Shown: piece by piece, positions 27,882 to 38,100 of the stretch
Layout of the letters: each line of letters starts with the position of its first letter
Position numbering within the stretch: position 1 is the first letter of the stretch
Origin: Alcaligenes endophyticus
GTDB taxonomy: Bacteria > Pseudomonadota > Gammaproteobacteria > Burkholderiales > Burkholderiaceae_B
Direction of reading: 5' to 3'
Assembly: GCF_026344035.1 (NCBI RefSeq)
Contig: NZ_JAPKND010000002.1
Location: 372,001-436,000, forward strand
Length of the DNA stretch: 64,000 nt
The notes under the pieces: model-generated
Told to the model about the DNA's origin: nothing
What the model saw: the letters and a program-made list of their open reading frames with translations, nothing else
Database searches by the model: none
Made by a program: the position numbers and the translations under genes

Positions 27882-28363
27882 TGTTTGGCTGAAGGCAAGC
27901 CAGTGACAAGGTCACCGGCTTGCTGCTGATGGCGAGCAAACCAACCTTGCTCCATCTCCAGAGCGTATAGCGCTGGCCCCTTGGAGCAATGGGACTCCAG
28001 CGCTAAAGGTTCCATTGCTTCTATATTGCTGATAATGCCTTGTTCATCGATGAATGCTACATCTAAGGGGATGAGCGTATTTTTCATCCAGAAGCACAGT
28101 TGTTCGCTTTGCTCAAAAACGAACAACATGCCGTGATCGGTAGGCAGTGAGCGGCGGTACATGAGACCTAAAGCTCGGCTTTGTGGAGTGTCGACCACTT
28201 CGGCTTGGAGAGTCGTGGTGCCCACTTTCAAGGCCACGTGACGCGTGGCTTTGGGTGGGGTGGCGTATGCTATGCTACTTGTGTAAATAGCCAGTAGGAC
28301 AGAACCGCAAAAACTAATCAGTTTAGGTGTGTGCAACATGCTGCTCAATCGGGACAATATCAA
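27878..28363 (-). CDS. DUF192 domain exported protein
   Basis: 161 residues. The N-terminus (about 35 residues, ending SSIAYA) looks like a signal peptide. The rest is a DUF192 domain with typical [39 protein letters not shown] and [12 protein letters not shown]. The family is small, beta-rich and of unknown function. It shares 4 bases at the stop with the thiolase gene on the other strand. It may be co-transcribed with the upstream cold-shock gene only 17 bases away. Confidence 0.85.
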   Translation of the reverse strand: MILSRLSSMLHTPKLISFCGSVLLAIYTSSIAYATPPKATRHVALKVGTTTLQAEVVDTPQSRALGLMYRRSLPTDHGMLFVFEQSEQLCFWMKNTLIPLDVAFIDEQGIISNIEAMEPLALESHCSKGPALYALEMEQGWFARHQQQAGDLVTGLPSAKH

Positions 28364-28380
28364 TGATTCTGAGTAAGGAA

Positions 28381-28626
28381 TCAGGAAGAGGTGATATTTA
28401 AAGCCTGCTTTCCTTTGGGTCCCTGGGCGACCTCGTAAAACACTTTTTGTCCCTCCTTTAAAGTTTTAAAACCATTCATTTGAATGGAAGAAAAGTGGGC
28501 AAATAGGTCTTCGCCGCCGTTATCTGGAGTGATGAAGCCAAAACCTTTGGCGTCGTTAAACCATTTTACGGTACCTGACAGCTTTTGATTTTCACCTGTT
28601 GTCGCTGTGGTGCTTGTATCAGACAT
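28381..28626 (-). CDS. Cold-shock domain protein (CspA family)
   Basis: 81 residues: a short N-terminal tail rich in threonine, then the cold-shock domain with RNP1 KGFGFI (27-32) and RNP2 DLFAHF (40-45). It binds single-stranded RNA and DNA as an RNA chaperone. The upstream region on the minus strand holds a candidate promoter (TTGACT, CATTAT, 18 bases apart) about 100 bases before the start, leaving a leader that could fold. Divergent from clpS. Confidence 0.93.
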   Translation of the reverse strand: MSDTSTTATTGENQKLSGTVKWFNDAKGFGFITPDNGGEDLFAHFSSIQMNGFKTLKEGQKVFYEVAQGPKGKQALNITSS

Positions 28627-28789
28627 ACTTCCTGCCTCTCAACTATAATATAAGGTTGATACTGCGCCCCCTCCCTGGGGCTGTTTTAAACGCAGTAGAT
28701 AGGTTTTTTGCCTATTTACTTGCATTCACGTTGATAATGCTGAATTAAGCGTATTTCAGTCAACCTATGGAAAGCACCTAGTTTGTAAT

Positions 28790-29113
28790 ATGTCAGTCCA
28801 GATTGAGAGTCAGCGCGACACTATTCTTGAGCGCGAAACAAGCAAAGTAGCACCGCCGCCCATGTATATGGTCATTTTGCTTAACGACGACTATACACCG
28901 ATGGAATTTGTCGTTAATGTTTTACAAAGAGTGTTTGCGAAAACGGGCGATGAGGCCGAACACCTGATGCTTAAGGTGCATTATGAAGGTAGCGCGGTAT
29001 GTGGTATTTATACCCGTGACATTGCTGCTAGCAAGGTGGAAATAGTGCGTCAATTGGCGTTGGCGCATCAGCACCCATTGCAATGTGTGATGGAGCCGAC
29101 CCCTACCGAGTAG
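28790..29113 (+). CDS. clpS: ATP-dependent Clp protease adaptor ClpS
   Basis: 107 residues. The core (PPPMYMVILLNDDYTPMEFV, then VHYEGSAVCGIYTRDIAASK) is the N-degron-binding fold that passes N-end rule substrates to ClpA. The Asp-Asp of NDDYT and the downstream His contribute to recognition of the substrate N-terminus. It lies 78 bases upstream of clpA on the same strand, the usual pairing. Confidence 0.95.
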   Translation: MSVQIESQRDTILERETSKVAPPPMYMVILLNDDYTPMEFVVNVLQRVFAKTGDEAEHLMLKVHYEGSAVCGIYTRDIAASKVEIVRQLALAHQHPLQCVMEPTPTE

Positions 29114-29191
29114 GGCCAATTGCTCCTATCATTTGGTTTAGTCATAGAATAGAATTAACTGTAGTTTTACCCTTGCCGTGTAGGAGGAAGC

Positions 29192-31519
29192 GTGATCTCC
29201 GAAGAACTTGAAGTCAGTCTACATATGGCCTTTGTCGAGGCTAGAGCCGCGCGCCATGAATTCATCACGGTAGAGCATCTACTGCTGTCGTTGTTGGATA
29301 ATGCTTCTGCTCTAGAGGTGTTAAAAGCTTGTGCGGCAGATATCGATGTTTTGCGTCAGAATCTGCGTAAGTTTGTTAGTGACAATACTCCCACCTTCCC
29401 AGGTGAGGGGGAAGTCGATACGCAGCCCACTCTGGGTTTTCAGCGTGTCATTCAGCGTGCCATCATGCACGTGTCGTCAACCGGAACTGGCAAGAATGTA
29501 GTGGCGGGTGCGAATGTGTTGGTGGCGATGTATGGGGAAAAAGACTCCCATGCGGTTTACTATCTGCAACAGCAGGGTGTAACCCGCTTAGACGTGGTTA
29601 ACTATTTATCCCACGGTATTAGTAAAAACGCGCCTGAAGCCGCGCCCACCGATACTCCTAAAGCATCCGCCTCGCCTACGGGTGCTGCCGAGGCTGATAC
29701 GCGTAGTGAGCAACAAAAGTCGCCGTTAGATCTGTATGCGGCTGATCTCAATCACGAGGCGCAGCTAGGGCGTATTGATCCGCTTATTGGGCGGGACCAC
29801 GAAGTCGAGCGAGTCATTCAGGTTTTGTGCCGTCGCCGGAAAAACAATCCATTGCTGGTGGGTGAAGCGGGTGTAGGTAAAACGGCCATTGCTGAAGGTT
29901 TGGCTTTGCGCATCCAGCAAGGGCTAGTACCCGATATTTTGAGTGAAGCACGTGTTTATGCCCTTGATATGGGGGCGCTGTTAGCTGGTACCAAGTACCG
30001 GGGGGATTTTGAGCAACGTCTAAAAGCGGTGCTCAAACAGTTAAAAGAGACCCCCCATGCGGTACTGTTTATCGATGAAATTCATACCCTGATTGGCGCG
30101 GGTTCGGCCTCAGGAGGTACGTTAGATGCGTCGAATCTGCTCAAGCCAGCATTGTCTTCCGGGCAGTTAAAGTGTCTCGGTGCAACGACTTATAGCGAAT
30201 ACCGAGGTATCTTTGAGAAAGATCACGCGCTATCACGTCGTTTCCAAAAAATTGATGTGCCCGAGCCCACTGTGGGGCAAACCATACAAATTTTGCGTGG
30301 TTTAAAAACGCATTTCGAAGAGCATCATGGGGTGCGTTATTCCTCGGCCGCACTGACAGAGGCAGCGGAGCTATCAGCGCGCTATATCAATGATCGCTTT
30401 TTACCCGATAAAGCCATTGATGTCATTGACGAGGCAGGGGCAGCCCAGCGTTTGCTGCCGCGTTCGCGGCAGAAAAAAACGATAGGCAAGGCGGAAATTC
30501 AAGCTACTGTGTCCCGCATTGCGCGTATTCCGCCTCAATCGGTGTCGAGTGACGACAGAAATAAGCTCGCTACGCTAGGGCGTGATCTGAAAGCACTGGT
30601 GTTTGGGCAGGACGCAGCGATTGATGCCTTGACGGCAGCCATTAAGATGGCGCGTTCCGGGTTGGGGTTACCGAATAAACCTATAGGCTCGTTCTTGTTC
30701 TCGGGCCCTACAGGGGTGGGTAAGACCGAGGTGGCGCGTCAATTGGCCTTTACCATGGGAATTGAGCTCCTGCGCTTTGATATGTCCGAGTATATGGAGC
30801 GTCATACTGTGTCGCGCTTAATTGGTGCGCCTCCCGGGTATGTGGGCTTTGATCAAGGTGGTTTGCTAACCGAAGCGGTGACCAAGCAGCCACATTGTGT
30901 ACTGTTGCTCGATGAGATCGAAAAGGCTCATCCGGATGTCTATAATATCTTGCTGCAAGTTATGGACAATGGGACACTGACCGATAATAACGGGCGTAAA
31001 ACGGATTTCCGTAACGTCATTATTATAATGACAACGAATGCGGGCGCCGAAACGCTTAGCCGCAATAGCATTGGCTTTGCGCAAAGCAATAAAGCCGGTG
31101 AAGAAATGCAAGACATCAAGCGCCATTTTTCGCCAGAGTTCCGTAATCGTTTAGACGCCATTATTGGATTTAAGCCTTTAACTCGCGATATTATTTTGCA
31201 GGTGGTCGATAAATTCTTGATGCAGCTAGAGAATCAGCTGCATGAGAAACGGGTAGAGATTAACTTCTCTGAGGCCTTACGTAATTATTTAGCGCAGCAA
31301 GGGTTCGATCCTGCAATGGGCGCCAGACCTATGCACAGGCTAATTCAAGATACGATTCGTCGTGCTTTGGCAGATGAGTTGTTGTTTGGTCGTCTGGTTG
31401 ATGGGGGTGCGGTTGATGTCACGCTGGATGCCGACGATAAGGTGATATTGGTGTTTCCAGGCGATGGGTCCGAGCAATCGCAATCGACTAGTAAACCCGA
31501 GCCGGAACTTGTCGATTAA
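29192..31519 (+). CDS. clpA: ATP-dependent Clp protease ATP-binding subunit ClpA
   Basis: 775 residues starting at a GTG with GGAGG upstream. N-terminal Clp repeat (about 1-140), a linker rich in Ala, Pro and Thr (about 145-175), AAA+ module 1 with Walker [10 protein letters not shown] (224-232) and module 2 with GPTGVGKTE and [10 protein letters not shown]. It unfolds proteins and feeds them to ClpP, with ClpS as adaptor. clpP is not in the window. The pqiA gene starts 2 bases after its stop, so at least some transcripts probably read through. Confidence 0.96.
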   Translation: MISEELEVSLHMAFVEARAARHEFITVEHLLLSLLDNASALEVLKACAADIDVLRQNLRKFVSDNTPTFPGEGEVDTQPTLGFQRVIQRAIMHVSSTGTGKNVVAGANVLVAMYGEKDSHAVYYLQQQGVTRLDVVNYLSHGISKNAPEAAPTDTPKASASPTGAAEADTRSEQQKSPLDLYAADLNHEAQLGRIDPLIGRDHEVERVIQVLCRRRKNNPLLVGEAGVGKTAIAEGLALRIQQGLVPDILSEARVYALDMGALLAGTKYRGDFEQRLKAVLKQLKETPHAVLFIDEIHTLIGAGSASGGTLDASNLLKPALSSGQLKCLGATTYSEYRGIFEKDHALSRRFQKIDVPEPTVGQTIQILRGLKTHFEEHHGVRYSSAALTEAAELSARYINDRFLPDKAIDVIDEAGAAQRLLPRSRQKKTIGKAEIQATVSRIARIPPQSVSSDDRNKLATLGRDLKALVFGQDAAIDALTAAIKMARSGLGLPNKPIGSFLFSGPTGVGKTEVARQLAFTMGIELLRFDMSEYMERHTVSRLIGAPPGYVGFDQGGLLTEAVTKQPHCVLLLDEIEKAHPDVYNILLQVMDNGTLTDNNGRKTDFRNVIIIMTTNAGAETLSRNSIGFAQSNKAGEEMQDIKRHFSPEFRNRLDAIIGFKPLTRDIILQVVDKFLMQLENQLHEKRVEINFSEALRNYLAQQGFDPAMGARPMHRLIQDTIRRALADELLFGRLVDGGAVDVTLDADDKVILVFPGDGSEQSQSTSKPEPELVD

Positions 31520-31521
31520 AC

Positions 31522-32775
31522 ATGTCGACGACGCAGACGCCACTGATCGCCTGTACGCATTGTGACACTGTGCACCGGCGTGTGGCTATGCAAGAGGCTG
31601 CTCAGGCGCGCTGTGTCCGTTGTGAAACTGTCCTGTACCGAGGCAGCCGGTGGCAGGTGGGGCACTGGCAAGCGGTAGTCTTGGCAGTGCTTATCTTGTT
31701 TTTAATCGCAAACGGCTTTCCCATTGTGTCCTTGAGCCTGGCAGGGCAAACGGTACAGCCTACCTTTCCCGATGCTTTACTGCTTATCTGGCAGCAAGGG
31801 TATTGGGAGCTGTCTGTCTTGGCGGGTTTGGTGGGCTTTTGGCTCCCCTTGTTTCAACTTTTATTTCAGCTTTGGGCGTTACGTTGCATTGCGGCAAGGC
31901 GTAGGCCCAACGACTTCGCCTTGGGTTTGCGAGTCTTACGACATTTACAACACTGGTCTATGACCAGTGTCTTGTTTTTGGGCATAGTGGTTGCGATTGT
32001 TAAGTTTTCCGGTTTTGGTGATTTGCACCTTAAAGTCGGTATCTATGCTTTTTTATTGCTTTGCTTTTTACTCACCGCCTTAAGCCGGATTGATCACATG
32101 CGCTTGTGGTTATGGGCCGAAGATGCTGGCATGGTCATGACTACACCCACCCTCCAGTCCAATCAAGAGCATTGTGCTTGTGAAAGCTGCGGCTTGGTGC
32201 AAGCACTGGGGCCATCACACTGTTTGCGCTGTCATGCCACGTTACATAAGCGCCGCCCTAACGCACGGGCGCGTAGTTTGGCCTTTTTGGCAACCGCGAT
32301 TGTGTTGTATATTCCGGCCAACGTATTACCCATGATGGAGTTGCGCAGTTTGGTGATGGCAGGTGAGCACACCATTATTGGCGGGGTTATACAGCTGTGG
32401 GAACTAGGCTCATGGGATTTGGCATTGATTGTATTTGTGGCCAGTGTGGTGGTTCCCATCACTAAAATATTGGCATTGAGCGTACTTAATTTACAATCTC
32501 GCTGGCGGGGCGATCGCATACAACAGCAGCGTAATCGTTTGTACGACATGGTTGAGCTGATTGGCCAGTGGTCCATGCTGGACGTGTTTGTAGTGGTGTT
32601 AATGGCTGCGTTAGCGAATTTCCCAGGGGTATCGCAGATTATTCCGGGCCCTGCAGCAATTAGCTTTGGCTTGGTGGTTGTGCTGACGATGTTGGCCGCG
32701 GAAAGCTACGATCCTCGTAGTGCTTGGGATCAATCCAAGCGCGGTCAGGTAACTGTTTCTACTGTGTCATTGTAG
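31522..32775 (+). CDS. pqiA: Paraquat-inducible protein A, inner membrane component of the Pqi system
   Basis: 417 residues in two similar halves, each with a CxxC zinc-ribbon-like pair (CTHC...CVRC at ~11-34; CESC...CLRC near 215-235) followed by about four membrane segments. This is the double-module PqiA form. PqiA is the inner membrane partner of the PqiB lipid-transfer tube. It starts 2 bases downstream of clpA and is followed by pqiB after 12 bases. Confidence 0.92.
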   Translation: MSTTQTPLIACTHCDTVHRRVAMQEAAQARCVRCETVLYRGSRWQVGHWQAVVLAVLILFLIANGFPIVSLSLAGQTVQPTFPDALLLIWQQGYWELSVLAGLVGFWLPLFQLLFQLWALRCIAARRRPNDFALGLRVLRHLQHWSMTSVLFLGIVVAIVKFSGFGDLHLKVGIYAFLLLCFLLTALSRIDHMRLWLWAEDAGMVMTTPTLQSNQEHCACESCGLVQALGPSHCLRCHATLHKRRPNARARSLAFLATAIVLYIPANVLPMMELRSLVMAGEHTIIGGVIQLWELGSWDLALIVFVASVVVPITKILALSVLNLQSRWRGDRIQQQRNRLYDMVELIGQWSMLDVFVVVLMAALANFPGVSQIIPGPAAISFGLVVVLTMLAAESYDPRSAWDQSKRGQVTVSTVSL

Positions 32776-32787
32776 GTTAATAAATAT

Positions 32788-34431
32788 ATGAGCCAGCCGT
32801 CTCCTTCTTTGCCTGGGGCTACCGAGGCTGTCGAGCCCACCTTGGTCTCGCCTAAACGCAGTGGCTTTTCTTGGATCTGGCTCTTGCCGATTGTGGCTGC
32901 TATTGTGGGTGCCTCGTTGGTACTACGAAATTGGATGCTGACGGGACCTAATATCGAAATTTATTTCGATTCTGCGGAAAGCCTGGTCGTAGGACAAACC
33001 AAGTTGCGTTACCGCGATGTGGAAGTAGGGCACATTTCGTCTATTTCGGTGGCACCGGATCGCAAAGGGGTAGTGGTTAAGGCGCGCCTAGAACTAGAGG
33101 GGGCCGACTATATTACCCAAGAGCAAGCGCGCTTTTGGGTGGTAAGGCCGCGTTTGGGGCTAAGTGGGGTGTCTGGGCTTGGTACCTTGTTGTCCGGCGC
33201 CTATATTGCTGTGGATGCTCCGCAAACGGTTAGCAAAGCTGACAAAGTATATGAGTTCCATGGTCTTGAATCGCCGCCGGAGATCATTAGTGGCCGCCCG
33301 GGTTCGCGTTATGTGCTGACCACCCCAAGTTTAGGCTCTTTAGATAGGGGGTCACCCGTTTATTATCAGGGCATACAGGTTGGACAAGTGATTGGTTATG
33401 AATTTAATCCCGAAGGCGAGGGTGTGCATGTGCAGGTGTTTGTGGATGCACCTTATGATCAGTATATTACTGATAGTACGCGCTTTTGGAATGTTAGCGG
33501 CGTGAATATGTCGGTTGATGCGGGTGGCTTTACGGTACGTACGCATTCCTTGGTGGCCGCCTTAGCGGGTGGAGTGGCCTTTGAGCGGTCCACCATGGGA
33601 GCGAATCACCCTGTGCCGCCTAATACGTACTTTGAGCTATTCAGAAGTCAGACTGAGGCCTTGGCTGAGCCTGATGGTGTAGCAGTTCCTTTGCAGTTTC
33701 ATTTTTATCAGTCCACCCGTGGTTTGCAAGCGGGTGCAGCGGTTGAGTTTCGTGGTCTTGAGTTGGGTAATGTTACCGATGTGCAGCTTGAGTATGATAG
33801 TGATAAGCAAAGTTTCTATGCCTTAGTGAAAGCGCGTATTTATCCTCAGCGGCTAGGTAGCGTGTATAACCATGTCGCCCTGGCAGCGCGTAAAGGTGAT
33901 GATCCCTTGGCCTCTTTAATAGCACCAATGGTCAAGCATGGTTTGCGGGCGCAAATGCGGCCGGCTAATTTATTAACAGGTAAACAATATGTGGCCTTGG
34001 AGTTCTTCCCCAAGGCGCCTGAGTTTGCCTTTAATGAGCGTATGGTGCCTTTGTTGGTGCCTACCATTGCGGGTGACTTTGATCGCTTGCAAGAGCAAGT
34101 GAGCAATATCGTTAATAAAGTGTCTGCCATACCCTTTCCTGAGATTGGGGCACAGCTAGAGCAGATGTTGAAGCAGATGAACCTAGTCGTGCGTAAGCTC
34201 GATCAGGCAAGTGTGCCGCAATTGAATCAAACCCTACTGTCCGTGCAAAAGGCAGTGGATCAAGTGGCCAGCTTATTGGCGTCGGACTCCAGCCTCAACT
34301 CCAACCTAGAGCAAAATATGCGCGAATTAAATCGAGCTATGCGGTCTATGCGAGATTTGGCCGATAGCTTACAAGCGCAGCCTTCTAGCCTATTGCGTGG
34401 CCGTAAGGCGGATGTTTTACTGGAGCCCTAA
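32788..34431 (+). CDS. pqiB: Intermembrane lipid transport protein PqiB (three MCE domains)
   Basis: 547 residues. One N-terminal membrane segment (about 28-47, WIWLLPIVAAIVGASLVL), three MCE/MlaD domains (starting near GPNIEIYFDSAESL, then GSRYVLTTPSLGSLDRGSPV, then PLQFHFYQSTRGLQAGAAV) and a C-terminal helical region. In E. coli, PqiB hexamers form a tunnel through the periplasm for lipids. Its stop and the pqiC start touch, showing a tight operon. Confidence 0.93.
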   Translation: MSQPSPSLPGATEAVEPTLVSPKRSGFSWIWLLPIVAAIVGASLVLRNWMLTGPNIEIYFDSAESLVVGQTKLRYRDVEVGHISSISVAPDRKGVVVKARLELEGADYITQEQARFWVVRPRLGLSGVSGLGTLLSGAYIAVDAPQTVSKADKVYEFHGLESPPEIISGRPGSRYVLTTPSLGSLDRGSPVYYQGIQVGQVIGYEFNPEGEGVHVQVFVDAPYDQYITDSTRFWNVSGVNMSVDAGGFTVRTHSLVAALAGGVAFERSTMGANHPVPPNTYFELFRSQTEALAEPDGVAVPLQFHFYQSTRGLQAGAAVEFRGLELGNVTDVQLEYDSDKQSFYALVKARIYPQRLGSVYNHVALAARKGDDPLASLIAPMVKHGLRAQMRPANLLTGKQYVALEFFPKAPEFAFNERMVPLLVPTIAGDFDRLQEQVSNIVNKVSAIPFPEIGAQLEQMLKQMNLVVRKLDQASVPQLNQTLLSVQKAVDQVASLLASDSSLNSNLEQNMRELNRAMRSMRDLADSLQAQPSSLLRGRKADVLLEP

Positions 34432-35058
34432 ATGAGAACCACTCTTTTATCCCGCTGGTCGGCGCTTGCTCTGCTGTTGTTATGTACGGCATGTGCGACC
34501 ACCAGCCCGCAATACTACACCCTTAAAACACCGCTTTCTTTGCAGCCTGCGGCATCAAGCAAAGAGCCTGCCTACCAAGGTTTTGTGATCAAGCAAGTGG
34601 ATATTCCTTTGCAGTTAGATAGGCGTCAGATCGTATTGAGCCGAGACGGGGGCGCGCAGGTGCAGTTGCTCAATGACTTTCAATGGGTGTCTCCCTTGGG
34701 GGACGAGTTGCAATTGGCGTTGCAGTCGGGCTTGCAAGCGCGTTTAGCCAAGCCTGAGTTGGCGACAGTGCTAGCCGGGGATAAATATTGGTTGTTAAGT
34801 GTTGCGGTGTCGGGCTTTGACTCTGTGTTAGGACGGCATGTGGCGCAAGAATTTAGTTGGAATTTGCAAGCGCGTGGCTTTCAAGCCCCCACGTATCAAT
34901 GTCGTCTTTTGCAGCAAGCTCAGACCTCTGCGGACCTAGAGGCCTTGGTGTTAGCGCATCAGCAGTTATTGGGCAACATGATGGACATTTTAACGGCCCA
35001 GATGAACAGCCAGTCCTATGCAGGGGCTGATGGTGTTCTACTAAGTTGCGCGGGTTAA
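34432..35058 (+). CDS. pqiC: PqiC family outer membrane lipoprotein
   Basis: 208 residues with a lipoprotein-type signal peptide (LALLLLCTAC, acylated Cys near residue 21) and a PqiC/DUF330 domain (YYTLKTPLSL, FVIKQVDIPLQLDRRQIVL). It is the outer membrane end of the PqiABC system. It follows pqiB with no gap. The stop codon lies within the stem of the operon terminator. Confidence 0.9.
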   Translation: MRTTLLSRWSALALLLLCTACATTSPQYYTLKTPLSLQPAASSKEPAYQGFVIKQVDIPLQLDRRQIVLSRDGGAQVQLLNDFQWVSPLGDELQLALQSGLQARLAKPELATVLAGDKYWLLSVAVSGFDSVLGRHVAQEFSWNLQARGFQAPTYQCRLLQQAQTSADLEALVLAHQQLLGNMMDILTAQMNSQSYAGADGVLLSCAG

Positions 35059-35082
35059 CCCCTAGTTAACCTTTTCTTGTTT
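35053..35082 (+). terminator. Rho-independent terminator of the pqi operon
   Basis: GGTTAAC (35053-35059) and GTTAACC (35065-35071) form a 7-bp stem with loop CCCTA, then TTTTCTTGTTTT. The stem overlaps the pqiC stop codon. Confidence 0.8.
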
Positions 35083-35098
35083 TGCGGTTAACTGCTTG

Positions 35099-35130
35099 CT
35101 ATGATCAATTTATTATTAAATTGATCATAG
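35099..35130. promoter_or_regulatory. Perfect palindrome upstream of putA, likely operator
   Basis: Two exact 14-base arms (CTATGATCAATTTA and its reverse complement) flank TTAT and end 27 bases before the putA start. There is no T run, so a terminator is unlikely. The position between the pqi terminator and the putA start suits an operator. The binding protein could be PutA itself, through its ribbon-helix-helix domain, or an unlinked regulator. Confidence 0.6.
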
Positions 35131-35157
35131 ACGCACGACCTTATTCATGGGGGACGC

Positions 35158-38100
35158 ATGGCAAGTAGCATCACATTGGGTATTAAGGTGGATCTCGCTT
35201 TTCGAGATCGCTTACGAGGCACGGCAGAGCGGTTGGGCTGCACACCGCATTGGCTCCACAAACAAGCGTTATTGGCTTATCTGGACGCGATTGAGCGAGG
35301 TCATGTACCGAGTGAGTTGATGCATTTGCAGGATGCTGAGGCCGTTGCCGAGGGTGCTGCTGATGACGAAGGGCTATTGCCATTTCATGCGTTCGCCCAA
35401 GATATTCAACCTCAGTCTGTGTTGCGTTCTGCTATTACCGCGGCATATCGGCGTCCCGAAGTAGAGTGTTTGCCGTTTTTGTTGCAGCAAGCACAACCAG
35501 CCCAGTCTGCTAAGGCCCAAGAGCTAGCCGAAAAACTGGTACTGGGCTTGCGTAACCGTCGTGGTGGTGGCGGGGTTGAGAGTCTAATCCAAGAATTCTC
35601 GTTGTCCAGCCAAGAAGGCGTGGCCCTGATGTGTCTGGCCGAGGCTTTATTGCGTATCCCCGATCGCCCAACGCGCGACGCCTTAATTCGCGATAAGGTG
35701 TCCCATGGTGATTGGCGTGCGCATGTCGGCGAATCCACCTCCCTGTTTGTTAACGCAGCCAGTTGGGGCTTGATGTTGACCGGTAAGTTGGTGAGCTCCA
35801 ATAGCGAAAAATCCTTGTCGTCCGCATTGACCCGCTTGATTAGTAAAGGGGGAGAGCCATTGATTCGGCGTGGCGTCGATACCGCTATGCGTTTGATGGG
35901 TGAGCAATTTGTGACGGGCGAAACAATTTCCTCGGCCTTGTCCAATAGCCGAAAAATGGAAGAAAAAGGCTTTCGCTACTCTTACGATATGCTGGGCGAA
36001 GCGGCCACCACTTCGGCAGATGCGCAGCGTTACTACCAAGCCTATGAGCAGGCGGTGCATGCCATAGGTAAAGCCAGTCAGGGCAAGGGTATTTATGAAG
36101 GCGGTGGTATTTCCATTAAACTTTCAGCCTTACACCCCCGTTATAGCCGTGCTCAACGTGATCGCGTCATGGACGAGCTGTATCCTCGTTTACTTAGCTT
36201 GTGTGTGCTGGCGCGTCGTTATGATATTGGTCTGAATATTGATGCTGAAGAGGCTGATAGGCTAGAGCTTTCGCTAGACTTATTAGAACGCCTGTGTTTT
36301 GAGCCAGATCTAGCGGCATGGAACGGTATAGGGTTTGTGGTTCAGGCCTATCAGAAACGTGCGCCCTATGTGATTGATTATCTAATTGATTTAGCTAAGC
36401 GTAGTTCGCATAGGTTGATGATACGTTTGGTAAAAGGAGCTTACTGGGATAGCGAAATTAAGCGTGCGCAGTTAGACGGCCTAGAGGATTACCCCGTCTA
36501 TACCCGCAAGGTGCATACCGATGTAGCTTATCTGGCTTGTGCCCGCAAAATGCTTCAGGCGCCTGAAGCGTTGTTTCCGCAGTTCGCCACGCATAATGCA
36601 CAAACACTGTCCGCTATTTATTACATGGCAGGGCAAAATTATTACCCAGGGCAGTATGAGTTTCAGTGTTTACATGGCATGGGCGAACCCCTTTATGAGC
36701 AGGTGGTCGGGCCCCTCAAAGAGGGTAAATTGAATCGTCCGTGCCGTATCTACGCACCTGTCGGGCCGCATGAGACCTTGTTAGCATACTTAGTGCGTCG
36801 TTTATTGGAAAACGGTGCTAATACTTCTTTTGTCAATCAGATCGGTGATAAAAGTATTCCAGTGGAAAGCCTGATTCGGGATCCCATCAGTCAAGCGCTG
36901 CAAATTCAGCCTGTGGGTAAACCGCATGACAAAATACCTTTGCCACGTCAGTTGTATTGGGAGGCTGAAGAGCGTTTAAATTCTGCTGGGTTGGATTTAA
37001 GTAACGAACATCGCTTAGGTTCTTTAGCTGCGGCGTTGTTACACGGGTGCCGACAGCCAGTAAGAGCTTTGCCGTTGTTGGGGCAAGATAGCCCTGAGTG
37101 GGACCAGCAACGCGCGCAGACAGTGCTTAACCCAGCCAATCACCAAGATGTGGTGGGGCATGTCATGACCGCCAGCGCACTTGATATAGAGCACGCTCTG
37201 AGCGCGGCACGTCACTACGCACCCATCTGGGAGTCCACGCCCGTCCATGAACGTGCAGATAGCTTATTGCGTGCCGCTCAAATGCTAGAAGATCGCATGC
37301 AAGAGCTCATGGGGGTGTTGGTTCGCGAAGCGGGGAAATCCTATGCAAATGCGATTGCTGAGGTGCGTGAGGCAGTAGACTTTTTGCGCTATTACGCGAC
37401 CCAAGTGCGTCGTGATTTACAAGATGTGCAAGCGCGTCCGTTAGGGTGCGTCGTGTGTATTAGTCCATGGAATTTCCCCTTGGCCATTTTCTTGGGGCAA
37501 ATTAGTGCGGCCTTGGCGGCGGGTAACGTGGTGCTGGCTAAACCGGCTGAGCAAACACCATTGATCGCCAGTTTAGCGGTTGGGATATTGCATCAAGCGG
37601 GAATCCCAGCGGGGGCCTTGCAGTTATTGCCAGGCGATGGCGTGCAGGTAGGGGCGCCCTTGGTGAGCCATGCACTGGTTAACGGTGTCATGTTTACAGG
37701 GTCTACCGAGGTCGCCCGTTTAATCGCTCAGCAACTGTCGCAACGCTTAAATCCTAATGGTGAGGTGGTCCCCTTAGTAGCGGAGACAGGGGGCCTGAAT
37801 GCGATGGTGGTCGATTCATCTGCTCTGGCTGAGCAGGTAGTGGTGGATGTGCTGAACTCTGCTTTTGACTCGGCAGGGCAGCGTTGTTCAGCTTTGCGCT
37901 TATTATGTTTGCAAGCTGATTGCGCGGATCGCGTTTTAGATATGCTTAAAGGTGCCATGCACGAGCTACGTGTCGGTCGTCCCGACATGTTAACGACTGA
38001 TGTGGGGCCGGTGATTGACGCCGAGGCGAAACGGGGCATACTAGAACATATCGTCAGCATGAAAGCGGCGGGGCATACCGTCGAGCAAGTGGCTATGCCC

